Notes: generated by a model from the sequence alone, not told the origin. DNA of 64,000 nucleotides from Caldicellulosiruptor morganii (GCF_026810225.1 NZ_CP113865.1:881001-945000), one strand, 5' to 3'; positions 1 to 8,508 are shown, counted from the stretch's first letter. Numbers and translations are program-made.

Positions 1-271
1 AGTAAAACTTTTCGTAAATTGTCCTGCTAAAGTGTGTAGGCGGGTCTTTGTCTGTTGAGTCATATACAAGCCCGTATATAAAAGGAACTGTTTTAATAGC
101 TTTCAAGTATGTACCAACCGCGAGCCTGTCGAGTATCGGGCTAATAATTTTGAGTGTGTCTATAATTTCTACTTTTGCCTGTGGATCTTTTTGCAAAAAT
201 GCTGTTTTTAGTGCGCTTGATGCGGCAAAATGTCCGCCACCGGCATCAAGACTCAATATCAGGATATTCAT
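1..271 (-). CDS. MGDG-synthase-like glycosyltransferase, N-terminal part (cut by window edge)
   Basis: Reverse-strand frame open from an ATG at 271 to the window edge, about 90 residues. It begins MNILILSLDAGGGHFAASSA; a glycine-rich GGGH loop after the first strand is typical of the MGDG synthase / processive diacylglycerol glucosyltransferase family (GT28-like), which transfers sugar to diacylglycerol at the membrane. A GAGGGA ribosome site lies just upstream of the ATG and a good promoter lies at 370-398. The C-terminal sugar-nucleotide half is outside the window, so the donor and acceptor cannot be judged. Family call is by recognition of the N-terminal motif only. Confidence 0.75.
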   Translation of the reverse strand, partial: MNILILSLDAGGGHFAASSALKTAFLQKDPQAKVEIIDTLKIISPILDRLAVGTYLKAIKTVPFIYGLVYDSTDKDPPTHFSRTIYEKFY

Positions 272-365
272 GCTCTATTCCCTCAAATCTTTCTAAAATT
301 AATTTAAAGTCATGACAAATAAAATGAGAAGCTCCATCAAATAAAGACGAGGATAAACTACCCAT
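246..365 (-). CDS. Possible 39-residue leader ORF overlapping the glycosyltransferase start
   Basis: Reverse-strand ATG at 365 opens a 39-codon frame ending with TGA at 246-248, running past the glycosyltransferase ATG at 271 in another frame. The ATG lies about where transcription from the 370-398 promoter should begin, so it would be leaderless or nearly so. It has no ribosome site. The peptide begins MGSLSSSLFDG and contains one Cys and several acidic residues. I do not recognise it; it could be a translational-coupling leader or a chance frame. Confidence 0.25.
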   Translation of the reverse strand: MGSLSSSLFDGASHFICHDFKLILERFEGIEHEYPDIES

Positions 366-369
366 GATT

Positions 370-398
370 ATTATATACTATTTCATTGGTAATGTGAA
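370..398 (-). promoter_or_regulatory. Promoter for the glycosyltransferase gene
   Basis: On the minus strand TTCACA (398-393) and TATAAT (375-370) are separated by 17 bases: 5 of 6 and 6 of 6 matches to the sigma-A consensus. Confidence 0.6.
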
Positions 399-644
399 AT
401 ATTCAGAAAACAAAATAGTAAAAAATTATATTATATGGGAACGGAAAAATAAATAATTAGCCCTACAAATTGTTGCTGATGATGTGATATCAAAATAGAG
501 AAGCAACAGCATATTTGTACACCATTTTATGATAATAAGTGTAGAGTTAAATTATAATAAACTTCTTAAAAAACAGTTTTTAAGATTAGTTGTGATTCAC
601 AGTTTTCAATCAATAATCTTTTTGTAAATATTTCATTTAAATAA
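399..644. other. AT-rich intergenic stretch, nothing supported
   Basis: Very AT-rich sequence with stops in every frame and no convincing ribosome site, hairpin plus T-run, or repeat. Confidence 0.5.
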
Positions 645-821
645 TTGATTGTTGTGCTACTTTTGATTATACTTATTTTGTACTCATTTACCACTAAGGA
701 TAGGGTGTTTAGATTTGAAAGCAAATTTGGACTTATTACAGGGTTAGTAATAATAGTGTTAATGTGTATAATAGTAATAATTGATTATATAGGATCAAGG
801 TTTGCATGTACATTGATTTGA
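645..821 (+). CDS. Possible 58-residue membrane peptide
   Basis: Frame from TTG 645 to TGA 819-821. Two hydrophobic stretches, roughly residues 2-14 (rich in V, L, I) and 30-46 (GLVIIVLMCIIVII), are separated by a charged loop (TTKDRVFRFESK). That looks like a two-helix hairpin membrane peptide. There is no ribosome site, and a stop codon directly precedes the TTG, so it may be a remnant of a longer membrane gene or fortuitous. I do not recognise a family. Confidence 0.3.
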   Translation: MIVVLLLIILILYSFTTKDRVFRFESKFGLITGLVIIVLMCIIVIIDYIGSRFACTLI

Positions 822-875
822 AATTTTATAGGATTAATTTCTGGAATCTATAACAAAGAGGGGATTTGAATATAG

Positions 876-1751
876 ATGAGTATAATAGAAGTTTTTCATC
901 AGCATTTGCATCAAAAGCAGAGATTTTCGCAAAATACAATAATGTCTTATATAAGAGATGTAAAAAAATACATAGAGTTTTTAGAAAGAATTGGGATTAA
1001 AATTGAAAATACTTCTCAAGCTACTGTTATCACATACATAATTGATATGCAAAAAAACGGTAAGTCTAACAGTACGATAGCAAGAGCAATTGTTTCACTG
1101 AAGGTGTTCTATGAATTTTTGAAAGAGCAGAGCATAGTGGACATAGGGAAAATAGAGGTTGATCCACCCAAACTTGAAAGAACGCTTCCTCAAATTTTGA
1201 CAAAAGATGAGGTGGAGAAACTTTTAAGCTGTCCAAAAGAAGATGATATAAAAGGTATCAGAGACAAGGCAATGCTTGAGGTGCTGTATGCAACAGGCAT
1301 CAGGGTAAGTGAGCTGATTAGTCTTAACCTTTCTGATATCAACCTTGATCATGGATACATTATATGCAGAAACAAAAAAAGAGACAGGGTTATTCCAGTT
1401 GGCAGTTATGCAATTGAGGCAGTGGAGAAATATCTAAAATATTCAAGACCATATCTTGCAAGAAATAAAGAGGAAGAAGCTCTTTTTTTAAATTTCAATG
1501 GTTCAAGAATGACAAGACAGGGATTTTGGAAGATAGTAAAATTCTATGCTACTGCTGCAGGTATAAACAAGGAGATAACTCCTCATGTGCTGAGACACTC
1601 TTTTGCAACCCACCTGATAGAAAACGGAGCAGATGTAAGAGCTGTTCAGCAGATGCTGGGGCATGCTGATATTTCCACCACGCAGCGATATCTTCAGATA
1701 GCAAATGTTAAGTTAAAAGAGGTTTATCAAAGAGCGCATCCACGCGCATAG
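876..1751 (+). CDS. xerD: Tyrosine site-specific recombinase, XerC/XerD type
   Basis: A 291-residue protein of the usual Xer length. An N-terminal SAM-like core-binding domain occupies about residues 1-100 and the catalytic domain about 105-290. Catalytic residues are visible: Arg143 in GIRVSEL, the HxxR motif His237/Arg240 (HVLRHS), His263 in LGHADIS and nucleophile Tyr272 in TTQRY. Xer proteins resolve chromosome dimers at dif sites in the cytoplasm; some paralogues act on mobile DNA, and the two cannot be separated without a dif site. GAGGGG ribosome site upstream of the ATG; monocistronic, ending in a strong terminator. Confidence 0.9.
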   Translation: MSIIEVFHQHLHQKQRFSQNTIMSYIRDVKKYIEFLERIGIKIENTSQATVITYIIDMQKNGKSNSTIARAIVSLKVFYEFLKEQSIVDIGKIEVDPPKLERTLPQILTKDEVEKLLSCPKEDDIKGIRDKAMLEVLYATGIRVSELISLNLSDINLDHGYIICRNKKRDRVIPVGSYAIEAVEKYLKYSRPYLARNKEEEALFLNFNGSRMTRQGFWKIVKFYATAAGINKEITPHVLRHSFATHLIENGADVRAVQQMLGHADISTTQRYLQIANVKLKEVYQRAHPRA

Positions 1752-1807
1752 AATTTATAATTTTAACATAAAATAACATATATTGGTTGTAAGAGGTTTG
1801 AAAGTTG

Positions 1808-1830
1808 GCAAGGCTATGCCTTGCTTTTTA
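1808..1830 (+). terminator. Intrinsic terminator after the Xer recombinase gene
   Basis: Stem GCAAGGC (1808-1814) / GCCTTGC (1818-1824) with a TAT loop and a run of T from 1825. Confidence 0.8.
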
Positions 1831-1868
1831 TCTTTATCAGATAGTATTGGACAGGGAGATGAAGAGTA

Positions 1869-3203
1869 TTGAGAAATTTAAGGTTTTATATTGCCATTTT
1901 TGCGGGAAACATGGTTAGATTTTTGCTGAAGCTTTTAAGAAAAGATGCCACAAGTGCGCCTGGTAAAATTGCCTTGAAAATCTATCCAGACATTCTGAAA
2001 GAGATTGACAAAAGATGCAAATTGAAAATATTTATATCTGGTACAAATGGAAAAACTACAACCAATAATTTAATACATTGGTTAATAAATGATGATAAAA
2101 TTGTCCTGTCAAATCTAAAGGGTTCTAATATGGCAAATGGACTTGTCGGAGCTTTTTTAAATAATATTAAAAAAAGCTATGATGTGGGGTGTTTTGAGGT
2201 TGATGAGGGGTCACTGCCGAGGGTTACCATGCATTTAAAACCTGACATATTTGTAACAACAAATATTTTCAGAGATCAGCTTGACAGGTATGGCGAGCTT
2301 GACAGGGTCAAGGATCTTATCTTAAGTCATATTAATGGTGCCTTGGCGCTTATAAATGCAGATGATCCCAATCTGGCAAGTTACAATGGAGAGAAGAAGT
2401 TTTATTACAGTGTTGATGAAAATGCGCTCAGTAGACTGGCAAATGTGACACTTGACTCCCGCTTTTGCCCGATTTGTAATAACCAGCTCGAATATACATT
2501 TTATAATGTTGGACATCTTGGAAAATATGTTTGCAACAGATGCGGATACAAAAATCCTGAAAGCAGATTTGTAATCACCGGTATTAAGAATGAAGATGGT
2601 AACTTTATATTTGACTTTGTGGATAGGGAAAGTGGCATAACAATTCAGAATATTAGATGGAGAACAGGGGGCATTTATAACCTTTATAATGTATGTGCGG
2701 CAATGTCTGTTGGAGTCTTACTGGGGATAGAGACAAATAAAATAAAAGAACGAGTTGAGACATTTATAAACAGACTTGGTCGCATGGAAGAAATAAAAAT
2801 AGGTGATAAAAAGGTAGTAATATCGCTTGTTAAAAATCCAGTTGGCATGACTGAGACATTAAAAACAATAGCAGAAGACCCCTATCCTAAAGCAATCATT
2901 TTCATTCTCAATGACAATGCTGCTGATGGTAAAGATGTTTCGTGGATCTGGGATGCTGATTTTGACATATTGAGTGAAATTAAAGATATTAGATCTTTAT
3001 TTTTTGGTGGAAAAAGAAAAGAGGATATCGCCCTGAGAGTCAAGTACAGCAGTTTTGAACTTAAAAACTTTGAGTTTATTGATTTTGAAAAAGATTTGAA
3101 GAAAGTAATTTCACTTACAGAAGCTTACAAGATTTACATTCTTCCCACATATACAGCTTTGTTTAAGACAAAGAAAATAATAGAGAGTTTGAAAAAGCAT
3201 TGA
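1869..3203 (+). CDS. murT: Lipid II isoglutaminyl synthase, MurT subunit
   Basis: A 444-residue Mur-ligase-like protein. ATP loop GTNGKTTT is at residues 58-65, and a four-Cys zinc ribbon inserted in the middle domain (CPIC at 200-203, CNRC at 222-225) is diagnostic of MurT. The DUF1727-type C-terminal domain follows. MurT activates the alpha-carboxyl of D-Glu in lipid II; the partner GatD supplies ammonia, giving D-isoglutamine in peptidoglycan at the cytoplasmic membrane face. The TTG start follows a GGGAGATGAAGAG ribosome site. gatD begins within about 10 bases of its stop, consistent with an obligate complex. Confidence 0.93.
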   Translation: MRNLRFYIAIFAGNMVRFLLKLLRKDATSAPGKIALKIYPDILKEIDKRCKLKIFISGTNGKTTTNNLIHWLINDDKIVLSNLKGSNMANGLVGAFLNNIKKSYDVGCFEVDEGSLPRVTMHLKPDIFVTTNIFRDQLDRYGELDRVKDLILSHINGALALINADDPNLASYNGEKKFYYSVDENALSRLANVTLDSRFCPICNNQLEYTFYNVGHLGKYVCNRCGYKNPESRFVITGIKNEDGNFIFDFVDRESGITIQNIRWRTGGIYNLYNVCAAMSVGVLLGIETNKIKERVETFINRLGRMEEIKIGDKKVVISLVKNPVGMTETLKTIAEDPYPKAIIFILNDNAADGKDVSWIWDADFDILSEIKDIRSLFFGGKRKEDIALRVKYSSFELKNFEFIDFEKDLKKVISLTEAYKIYILPTYTALFKTKKIIESLKKH

Positions 3204-3213
3204 GGTGATAGGA

Positions 3214-3942
3214 TTGGAACTAAACATTGTGAATATGTTTCCGGAAGCTTTGAATTTATACGGTGATAGGGGTAATATCATTACACTGCAAAAAAGATGT
3301 GAATGGAGAGGTATAAAAGCAAATATAGTTGAATATAGCTTCAATTCAAACCAGGAAATTTTAAAAACTGCGGATATAATCCTGCTTGGAGGGGCATCTG
3401 ACAGGGAGCAAGCAATTATGTATAGCCAATTGCTAAACTTAAAAGATCTGCTAAAAAGCCTTATTGAGGATGGAGTTTGCCTTCTTGCAATTTGTGGAGG
3501 GTATCAGCTCTTAGGGGAGGCTTATATTGATGCTAATAAGAGAGTTATTAAGGGGCTTGGAATATTGGATTTTTATACCCGGTCTGAAGGCAAAAGACTG
3601 ATTGGGAATATAGTCATTGAAACAACCCTGGATATTTTTCCAAAAACAGTTGTGGGTTACGAAAATCATGGTGGCAGGACATATCATGGTTTTAAGCCCT
3701 TTGGTAATGTTTTAAAGGGCTCTGGCAATAACGGGAGGGACGGGTTTGAAGGACTAATTTATAAAAATGTCATAGCTACTTATTTACATGGACCTCTTCT
3801 TCCCAAAAATCCGCATATTGCTGATTATATTCTCAAAAGAGCTCTTGAAAGAAAGTATGCTTTAAGCAAATTGGAGTTTCAAAAATTGGATGATGAATTG
3901 GAGTATATGGCACACAATAGAGTAAAGGAGTTGTATATGTAA
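3214..3942 (+). CDS. gatD: Lipid II isoglutaminyl synthase, GatD glutamine amidotransferase subunit
   Basis: Class I (triad) amidotransferase of 242 residues, starting MELNIVNMFPEALNLYGDRG. With TTG 3214 as start, the nucleophile in LLAICGGYQLLG is Cys94, the same number as the catalytic Cys of Staphylococcus GatD, and a GAGGTGAT ribosome site sits 5 bases upstream; the GTG at 3205 would overlap that site. The likely catalytic His is in the YLHGPLLP motif. It hydrolyses glutamine and channels ammonia to MurT. Followed by a clear terminator, so murT-gatD is a two-gene operon. Confidence 0.92.
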   Translation: MELNIVNMFPEALNLYGDRGNIITLQKRCEWRGIKANIVEYSFNSNQEILKTADIILLGGASDREQAIMYSQLLNLKDLLKSLIEDGVCLLAICGGYQLLGEAYIDANKRVIKGLGILDFYTRSEGKRLIGNIVIETTLDIFPKTVVGYENHGGRTYHGFKPFGNVLKGSGNNGRDGFEGLIYKNVIATYLHGPLLPKNPHIADYILKRALERKYALSKLEFQKLDDELEYMAHNRVKELYM

Positions 3943-3957
3943 TACAGAATCTTTTGC

Positions 3958-3990
3958 AAAAGACTGCTATTAAGTGGCAGTCTTTTATAA
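3958..3990 (+). terminator. Terminator of murT-gatD
   Basis: Perfect 10-bp stem AAAAGACTGC (3958-3967) / GCAGTCTTTT (3977-3986), the T-run forming the end of the second arm. Confidence 0.8.
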
Positions 3991-4020
3991 TTATAATTTA
4001 CAAATTTATAAATTTTCATG

Positions 4021-4049
4021 TTGACTTTTGTAAATAAAAGTTATAAAAT
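4021..4049 (+). promoter_or_regulatory. Promoter of the nucleoside operon
   Basis: TTGACT (4021-4026), 17 bases, TAAAAT (4044-4049). The start point would fall at or just before the palindrome at 4056-4083. Confidence 0.6.
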
Positions 4050-4055
4050 AATAAT

Positions 4056-4083
4056 GTCAGACATCTGATGTCAGATGTCTGAC
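4056..4083 (+). promoter_or_regulatory. Perfect 28-bp palindromic operator
   Basis: Arms GTCAGACATCTGA (4056-4068) and TCAGATGTCTGAC (4071-4083) are exact reverse complements around a central TG. The arms are themselves partly palindromic (TCAGA..TCTGA). It lies on the expected transcription start of the operon encoding a GntR regulator, so it is the obvious operator for that protein. The assignment is by position, not by a known motif. Confidence 0.7.
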
Positions 4084-4089
4084 CTCTAA

Positions 4090-5043
4090 AGATTTGAGTC
4101 AAAAGGTTTTAGGTTTAATGTCCAGGAAGCTGAGAAGAAGATACTTGAGATATCAAAGAAATACAATTTGGAAATTGACCCAAAGGCAAAAGTTGGAGAT
4201 TTGAGCGTGGGTATGCAGCAAAGAGTAGAGATATTAAAAGCTTTTTACAGAGATGCAAGGCTCTTGATACTTGACGAGCCTACAGCAATGCTCACACCTC
4301 AAGAGACAAGAGAACTTTTTAAGATTATCAATAATCTTAAAACCCAGGGTATATCTATTTTGTTCATAAGCCATAAACTTGATGAAGTTATGGAAATTTC
4401 GGACAGAGTAACTGTTATGAGAAGAGGAAAGACAGTCAGGACCCTTAATACCAGAGAGACAAATGAACAGGAACTTGCAAACCTGATGGTTGGAAGGGAA
4501 GTTAAGCTTGTGGTTGAAAAAAGTGAGCCACGGTTAGGTGAGACTGTACTGAGCGGACAGAATGTTATGGTTTATATTATGTTTGTTTTGATAGTACTCA
4601 GCCAGTGGTTTTTGTTTAAAACAACTGTTGGGCTTAGACTAAGAGCCGTAGGTGAAAATCCTGAAGCAGCCGAGACAGCAGGGATTGATGTTGTAAAAAT
4701 GAAATATTTGGGTGTGATTTTAGGTGGGGCATTTTCAGCACTTGGTGGAGCATATCTTTCAATTGGGGCACTGAATAGCTTTTCGCCCGAAATGTCATCC
4801 GGAAGAGGTTATATCGCTCTGGCTGCCATGATATTTGGAAGATGGACACCGGTGGGATCTTTTTTGGCATCGCTTTTGTTTGGTTTTGCAACAGCTTTGA
4901 GCTACAGCTTGCAGGAATTTACAGTGTCCAAAAACATTATTATGATGCTGCCATATATAGTTACAATACTTGCGCTTGTAGGTATAGGTGGTAAGAGTGT
5001 AGCTCCGGCAGCTGATGGTGTGCCTTACAGACCCAAAAAATAG
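4090..5043 (+). pseudogene. Nucleoside ABC transporter remnant: ATPase piece fused in frame to permease piece
   Basis: An open frame (after TAA 4087-4089) joins two incompatible parts. The first is the C-terminal part of a sugar/nucleoside-type ABC ATPase: signature LSVGMQQR, Walker B LLILDEP, H-loop ISHKLDEV and the MVGREV segment, but no Walker A. From about 4560 it becomes the C-terminal half of a BmpA-associated inner-membrane permease (TTVGLRLRAVGENPEAAETAG, then several membrane helices). Binding protein, ATPase N-terminus, second ATPase half, first permease and the start of the second permease are missing. The first in-frame start is TTG 4168 without a good ribosome site. It cannot be a working importer. 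Two deletions behind an intact promoter best explain it. Confidence 0.8.
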
Positions 5044-5063
5044 AAGAAAGGAGTGGGTGGAGC

Positions 5064-5795
5064 ATGGAGGATTTAGAGAATATGGGTTATCCACCCCGAT
5101 ATGAGCTGGTACTGAAAAGATTAAAACATCTTATTGAAGAAAGGTTCAAGGAAGGAGATAGACTTCCGTCTGAAATAGAGTTAGCAAAACTTTTTGGAGT
5201 CAGCCGTGCCACTTTAAGAGAGGCGATGAGAATATTAGAAGAGGAAGGATATGTTGTTAGGAAGCATGGAATAGGAACTTTTGTTGCGTCAAGACCAATT
5301 TTACAAACAGGTATGGAAGAATTGCAAAGCATAACAAAGCTCATGGAGAAGCAGGGGTATCAGCCGCACACAAAAGATGTAATTATTACACGAACATATC
5401 CGAATGCTAAAGAAGCACATATGTTGAAAATTGATCAAAATGAAGAGATTATAAAGATAGAACGTGTAAGACTTGCAGATAACATCCCGGTTGTGTACTG
5501 TGTAGATAGACTTCCTGCCAGATTTTTTGGTGATAAATTTGAATTTAAAGGTGAGTCTTTATTCGATTATTTAAGTGCCGAGCTTGGGATATATATTGCT
5601 TATGCAGTTTCTGATATAATTCCAATGCTGGCTGAAAAAAATGGTGTATATAAAAAATTGGAGCTTGAAAAGAATGATGTTGTACTTTTGCTTGACCAGA
5701 TACATTTTGACCAGAGTGATACTCCCATATTGTATTCCTCCAATTTCTTTTCGCCCAAAAAATTTAGATTTTACATTGTAAGAAAGAGGGTATGA
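5064..5795 (+). CDS. GntR-family (HutC/UTRA type) transcriptional regulator
   Basis: 243 residues. The N-terminal winged helix (about 10-75) contains the GntR signature GDRLPSEIELAKLFGVSR and REAMRILEEEG; the C-terminal UTRA ligand-binding domain (about 90-240) follows. Ligands of this class are small metabolites. Its position between a nucleoside transporter remnant and cdd argues that it senses a nucleoside or deoxyribose phosphate and controls this operon through the palindrome at 4056-4083. The stop is 4 bases before the cdd start. The ligand is inference. Confidence 0.88.
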   Translation: MEDLENMGYPPRYELVLKRLKHLIEERFKEGDRLPSEIELAKLFGVSRATLREAMRILEEEGYVVRKHGIGTFVASRPILQTGMEELQSITKLMEKQGYQPHTKDVIITRTYPNAKEAHMLKIDQNEEIIKIERVRLADNIPVVYCVDRLPARFFGDKFEFKGESLFDYLSAELGIYIAYAVSDIIPMLAEKNGVYKKLELEKNDVVLLLDQIHFDQSDTPILYSSNFFSPKKFRFYIVRKRV

Positions 5796-5799
5796 AAAG

Positions 5800-6207
5800 A
5801 TGAGATACTTAACCGAAATTGACCCTGCACTGAAAAATATTTTGAATTTGGCAAAAGAACAGCAAGACAAAGCATATGCTCCTTATTCAAATTTTAAAGT
5901 TGGAGCAGCTGTTTTAACACAAAGTGGAGAAATATATTTGGGCTGTAATATTGAAAATGCATCCTATTCTCTGACAATCTGTGCTGAAAGAGTTGCTCTT
6001 TTCAAAGCAATTTCAGATGGACACAGGGATATTAAAGCTATTTTTGTAATCGGTCCTCAAAATGAACCCATTTCACCCTGCGGTGCGTGCAGGCAGGTTA
6101 TGCTTGAACTTGCAAAAGATGCTACGATATATCTTTCAAACTCTGATATGAGTAAAATTATTGAAACTAATACAAAAGATCTCTTGCCCTATGGCTTTGA
6201 TTTATAA
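5800..6207 (+). CDS. cdd: Cytidine deaminase
   Basis: 135 residues, normal for the small homotetrameric zinc cytidine deaminases. The active site is visible: Cys61-Ala-Glu63 (TICAERVAL) and PCGACRQ with Cys94 and Cys97 as further zinc ligands, Glu63 being the proton shuttle. It converts cytidine and deoxycytidine to uridine and deoxyuridine, feeding the pyrimidine phosphorylase encoded two genes downstream. Confidence 0.96.
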   Translation: MRYLTEIDPALKNILNLAKEQQDKAYAPYSNFKVGAAVLTQSGEIYLGCNIENASYSLTICAERVALFKAISDGHRDIKAIFVIGPQNEPISPCGACRQVMLELAKDATIYLSNSDMSKIIETNTKDLLPYGFDL

Positions 6208-6248
6208 ATGCTTTAAGCAAAATGATTTTTCAGGAGGGAAGACAGGAG

Positions 6249-6419
6249 TTGAAGGCAATAGTTCTTTCAATTATCACAGGCTTTGTAGTTGGAGCAGTAT
6301 TTAAACTTCTCAAACTTCCTATTCCGGCGCCAAATGCCCTGGCAGGTGTTGCCGGAATATTTGGAATATTTCTGGGTGCTTTTGCTATAGAACAGATTTT
6401 GAAGCTTATTACAAAATAG
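6249..6419 (+). CDS. XapX-domain small membrane protein
   Basis: 56 residues from TTG 6249, chosen because GGAGGG (6233-6238) lies 10 bases upstream; an in-frame ATG at 6222 would place that site inside the gene. Two hydrophobic helices flank the conserved LKLPIPAPNALAG segment, the hallmark of the XapX domain. The family's function is unknown; it recurs beside nucleoside (xanthosine) catabolism genes, as here. Confidence 0.8.
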   Translation: MKAIVLSIITGFVVGAVFKLLKLPIPAPNALAGVAGIFGIFLGAFAIEQILKLITK

Positions 6420-6450
6420 ATCAAAATAAAATAAGAAGGTGTGAATCAAA

Positions 6451-7776
6451 ATGCTTGTTACTGAGATTATTCGCAAAAAGAGAGATGGACTTGAGCTTAG
6501 CAAAGAAGAAATGGAATTTTTAATAAATGGATATATCAATGACCAAATACCCGACTATCAGATGTCAGCTTTTTTAATGGCGGTTTATTTTCGTGGAATG
6601 ACCAAAAATGAACTGACAACCTTTACAATGCTCATGGCTCAGTCAGGTGAAATGGTGGATTTGAGCAAAATAGATGGTATAAAGGTTGACAAACATTCAA
6701 GCGGTGGAATAGCTGACACAACCACTCTGGTGCTAATACCACTTGCAGCATCAGTTGGAGTAAAGGTTGCTAAAATGTCAGGAAGAGGACTTTCGCACAC
6801 AGGCGGCACTATTGACAAGTTAGAATCAATCCCCGGTTTTAAAACAGAGCTTTCTAAACTTGAGTTTATTGAAGCTGTAAACAAAGTCGGAGCAGCCATT
6901 GTTGGACAGTCAAAAGACCTTGTTCCAGCTGACAAAAAGATCTATGCTTTGAGGGATGTGACTGCAACAGTTGAGTCAATTCCACTTATTGCTTCATCTA
7001 TTATGAGCAAAAAGATAGCTTCAGGAGCTGATAAAATAATTCTTGATGTCAAATTTGGAAAAGGTGCTTTTATGAAAAAATATGAGGATGCAAAAGAGCT
7101 TGCTAAGACCATGGTTGAGATTGGCAATCTGGCTGGCAGGGAAACTGTAGCATATGTGACTGATATGAATCAGCCACTTGGTTTGATGATAGGGAACTCC
7201 TTAGAGGTTATTGAAGCTATAGAGGTATTAAAAGGAAGAGGACATGAGGATTTGAGAAATCTTTGTATTGAATTTGCCACAGAAATGATGATTCTTTCAG
7301 GTGTTGAGAGAAATAGAGAAAGAGCAAAAGAAAAGTTAATTGAGAGCATTGAAAAGAGCTATGCACTGAATAAATTTAAAGAGATCATTCAAAATCAGGG
7401 TGGAAACCCTGAGGTTGTAGATGATTATTCGCTTTTACCACAGGCAAAATATGTTTATGAACTGAAATGTGAAGAAGATGTGTATATCAAGGATATTGAT
7501 GCACTAAAACTTGGAATAGCTGCTTTGAAACTTGGCAGTGGCAGACAGAAAAAAGACGACATCATAGACTACGCAGTTGGGATTGAGCTGTTTGGCAAGA
7601 CAGGATGTAAAATTGAAAAGGGCAAACCATATGCAAGAATTTATGCTAACCAGGAGAGTAAATTAAATGAAGCAATTTCGGATGTAAAAAGCGCTTTTGA
7701 GTTTTCACGTGAATATGTAGATAAGAAAAAGGTTATATATGCCAAAATAACAAAAGATGGAATTATTGAAATGTAA
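6451..7776 (+). CDS. pdp: Pyrimidine-nucleoside phosphorylase
   Basis: 441 residues, full length for the thymidine/pyrimidine phosphorylase family. The phosphate-binding signature KVDKHSSGGIADTTTL is near residue 78, and SGRGLSHTGGTIDKLE is the conserved substrate-loop region. It splits uridine, thymidine and deoxyuridine with phosphate to give the base and (deoxy)ribose-1-phosphate, which DeoB isomerises. Uridine- and thymidine-specific forms cannot be told apart by eye; pdp is preferred for Firmicutes. Confidence 0.94.
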   Translation: MLVTEIIRKKRDGLELSKEEMEFLINGYINDQIPDYQMSAFLMAVYFRGMTKNELTTFTMLMAQSGEMVDLSKIDGIKVDKHSSGGIADTTTLVLIPLAASVGVKVAKMSGRGLSHTGGTIDKLESIPGFKTELSKLEFIEAVNKVGAAIVGQSKDLVPADKKIYALRDVTATVESIPLIASSIMSKKIASGADKIILDVKFGKGAFMKKYEDAKELAKTMVEIGNLAGRETVAYVTDMNQPLGLMIGNSLEVIEAIEVLKGRGHEDLRNLCIEFATEMMILSGVERNRERAKEKLIESIEKSYALNKFKEIIQNQGGNPEVVDDYSLLPQAKYVYELKCEEDVYIKDIDALKLGIAALKLGSGRQKKDDIIDYAVGIELFGKTGCKIEKGKPYARIYANQESKLNEAISDVKSAFEFSREYVDKKKVIYAKITKDGIIEM

Positions 7777-7804
7777 AATAATATTAGAGGAGTGAATTGA
7801 CAAA

Positions 7805-8467
7805 ATGACAAGAATTGAAATAGCCAGGTTTATTGACCACACTTTACTCAGGTCAAACGCCACCCATGCAGAGATAAAAAAGCTTTGTGATGAAGCACTC
7901 ATGTATTCTTTTGCTTCAGTTTGCGTCAATCCATACTATGTGAAGGTTTGCAAAGAGTATTTAAAAGATTCACCAGTGAAAGTTGCAACTGTTATAGGTT
8001 TTCCACTTGGTGTAAACACCAAGAAAACTAAGATCTTTGAAACAAAAGGGGCATTTGAAGATGGAGCAGATGAAGTGGATATGGTAATAAATATTGGAGC
8101 TTTGCTGGAAGGGAATTATGATTATGTATATGAAGAGATAAAGAGTATTGTTGATGTTGCAAGGGAGTATAAAAATAAAATAGTAAAAGTAATTATTGAA
8201 ACATCTGAGCTAAATGACCAGCAAAAGATAGAAGCCTGTAAAATAGTTATGGCAGCAGGAGCAGATTTTGTCAAAACATCCACCGGATTTTCTAAAAGTG
8301 GAGCTAAATATGAAGATATAATTTTGATGAGAAAAGTGGTTGGTGATAAGGTTAAAATAAAAGCTTCGGGTGGTATAAGAACATATGAAGATGCACTTAA
8401 AATGATTCAAGCAGGTGCAAGCAGGATTGGCACAAGTTCCGGTGTTGCAATTGTTTCGGGCAACTAA
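7805..8467 (+). CDS. deoC: Deoxyribose-phosphate aldolase
   Basis: 220-residue class I aldolase. [12 protein letters not shown] at the start, the Schiff-base lysine in [14 protein letters not shown] and the second lysine in [15 protein letters not shown] are all present. It cleaves 2-deoxyribose-5-phosphate to glyceraldehyde-3-phosphate and acetaldehyde, the last step of deoxynucleoside catabolism in this operon. Confidence 0.96.
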   Translation: MTRIEIARFIDHTLLRSNATHAEIKKLCDEALMYSFASVCVNPYYVKVCKEYLKDSPVKVATVIGFPLGVNTKKTKIFETKGAFEDGADEVDMVINIGALLEGNYDYVYEEIKSIVDVAREYKNKIVKVIIETSELNDQQKIEACKIVMAAGADFVKTSTGFSKSGAKYEDIILMRKVVGDKVKIKASGGIRTYEDALKMIQAGASRIGTSSGVAIVSGN

Positions 8468-8508
8468 ATTTAAATTTTTACTATTTTGAGGGAAGGAGAC
8501 TTTCTGTC

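Noticed and set aside
48..296. 82-codon plus-strand frame at the left edge
   Set aside because: It is the antisense of the glycosyltransferase start, which has a family motif, ribosome site and promoter.
876..1751. Phage or integron integrase
   Set aside because: Xer-like length and motifs, no attachment site, phage genes or cassette repeats nearby.
4168..5043. Treating the ATPase-permease frame as a functional ABC protein
   Set aside because: No Walker A, permease lacks its N-terminal half, and no ribosome site precedes the first start.
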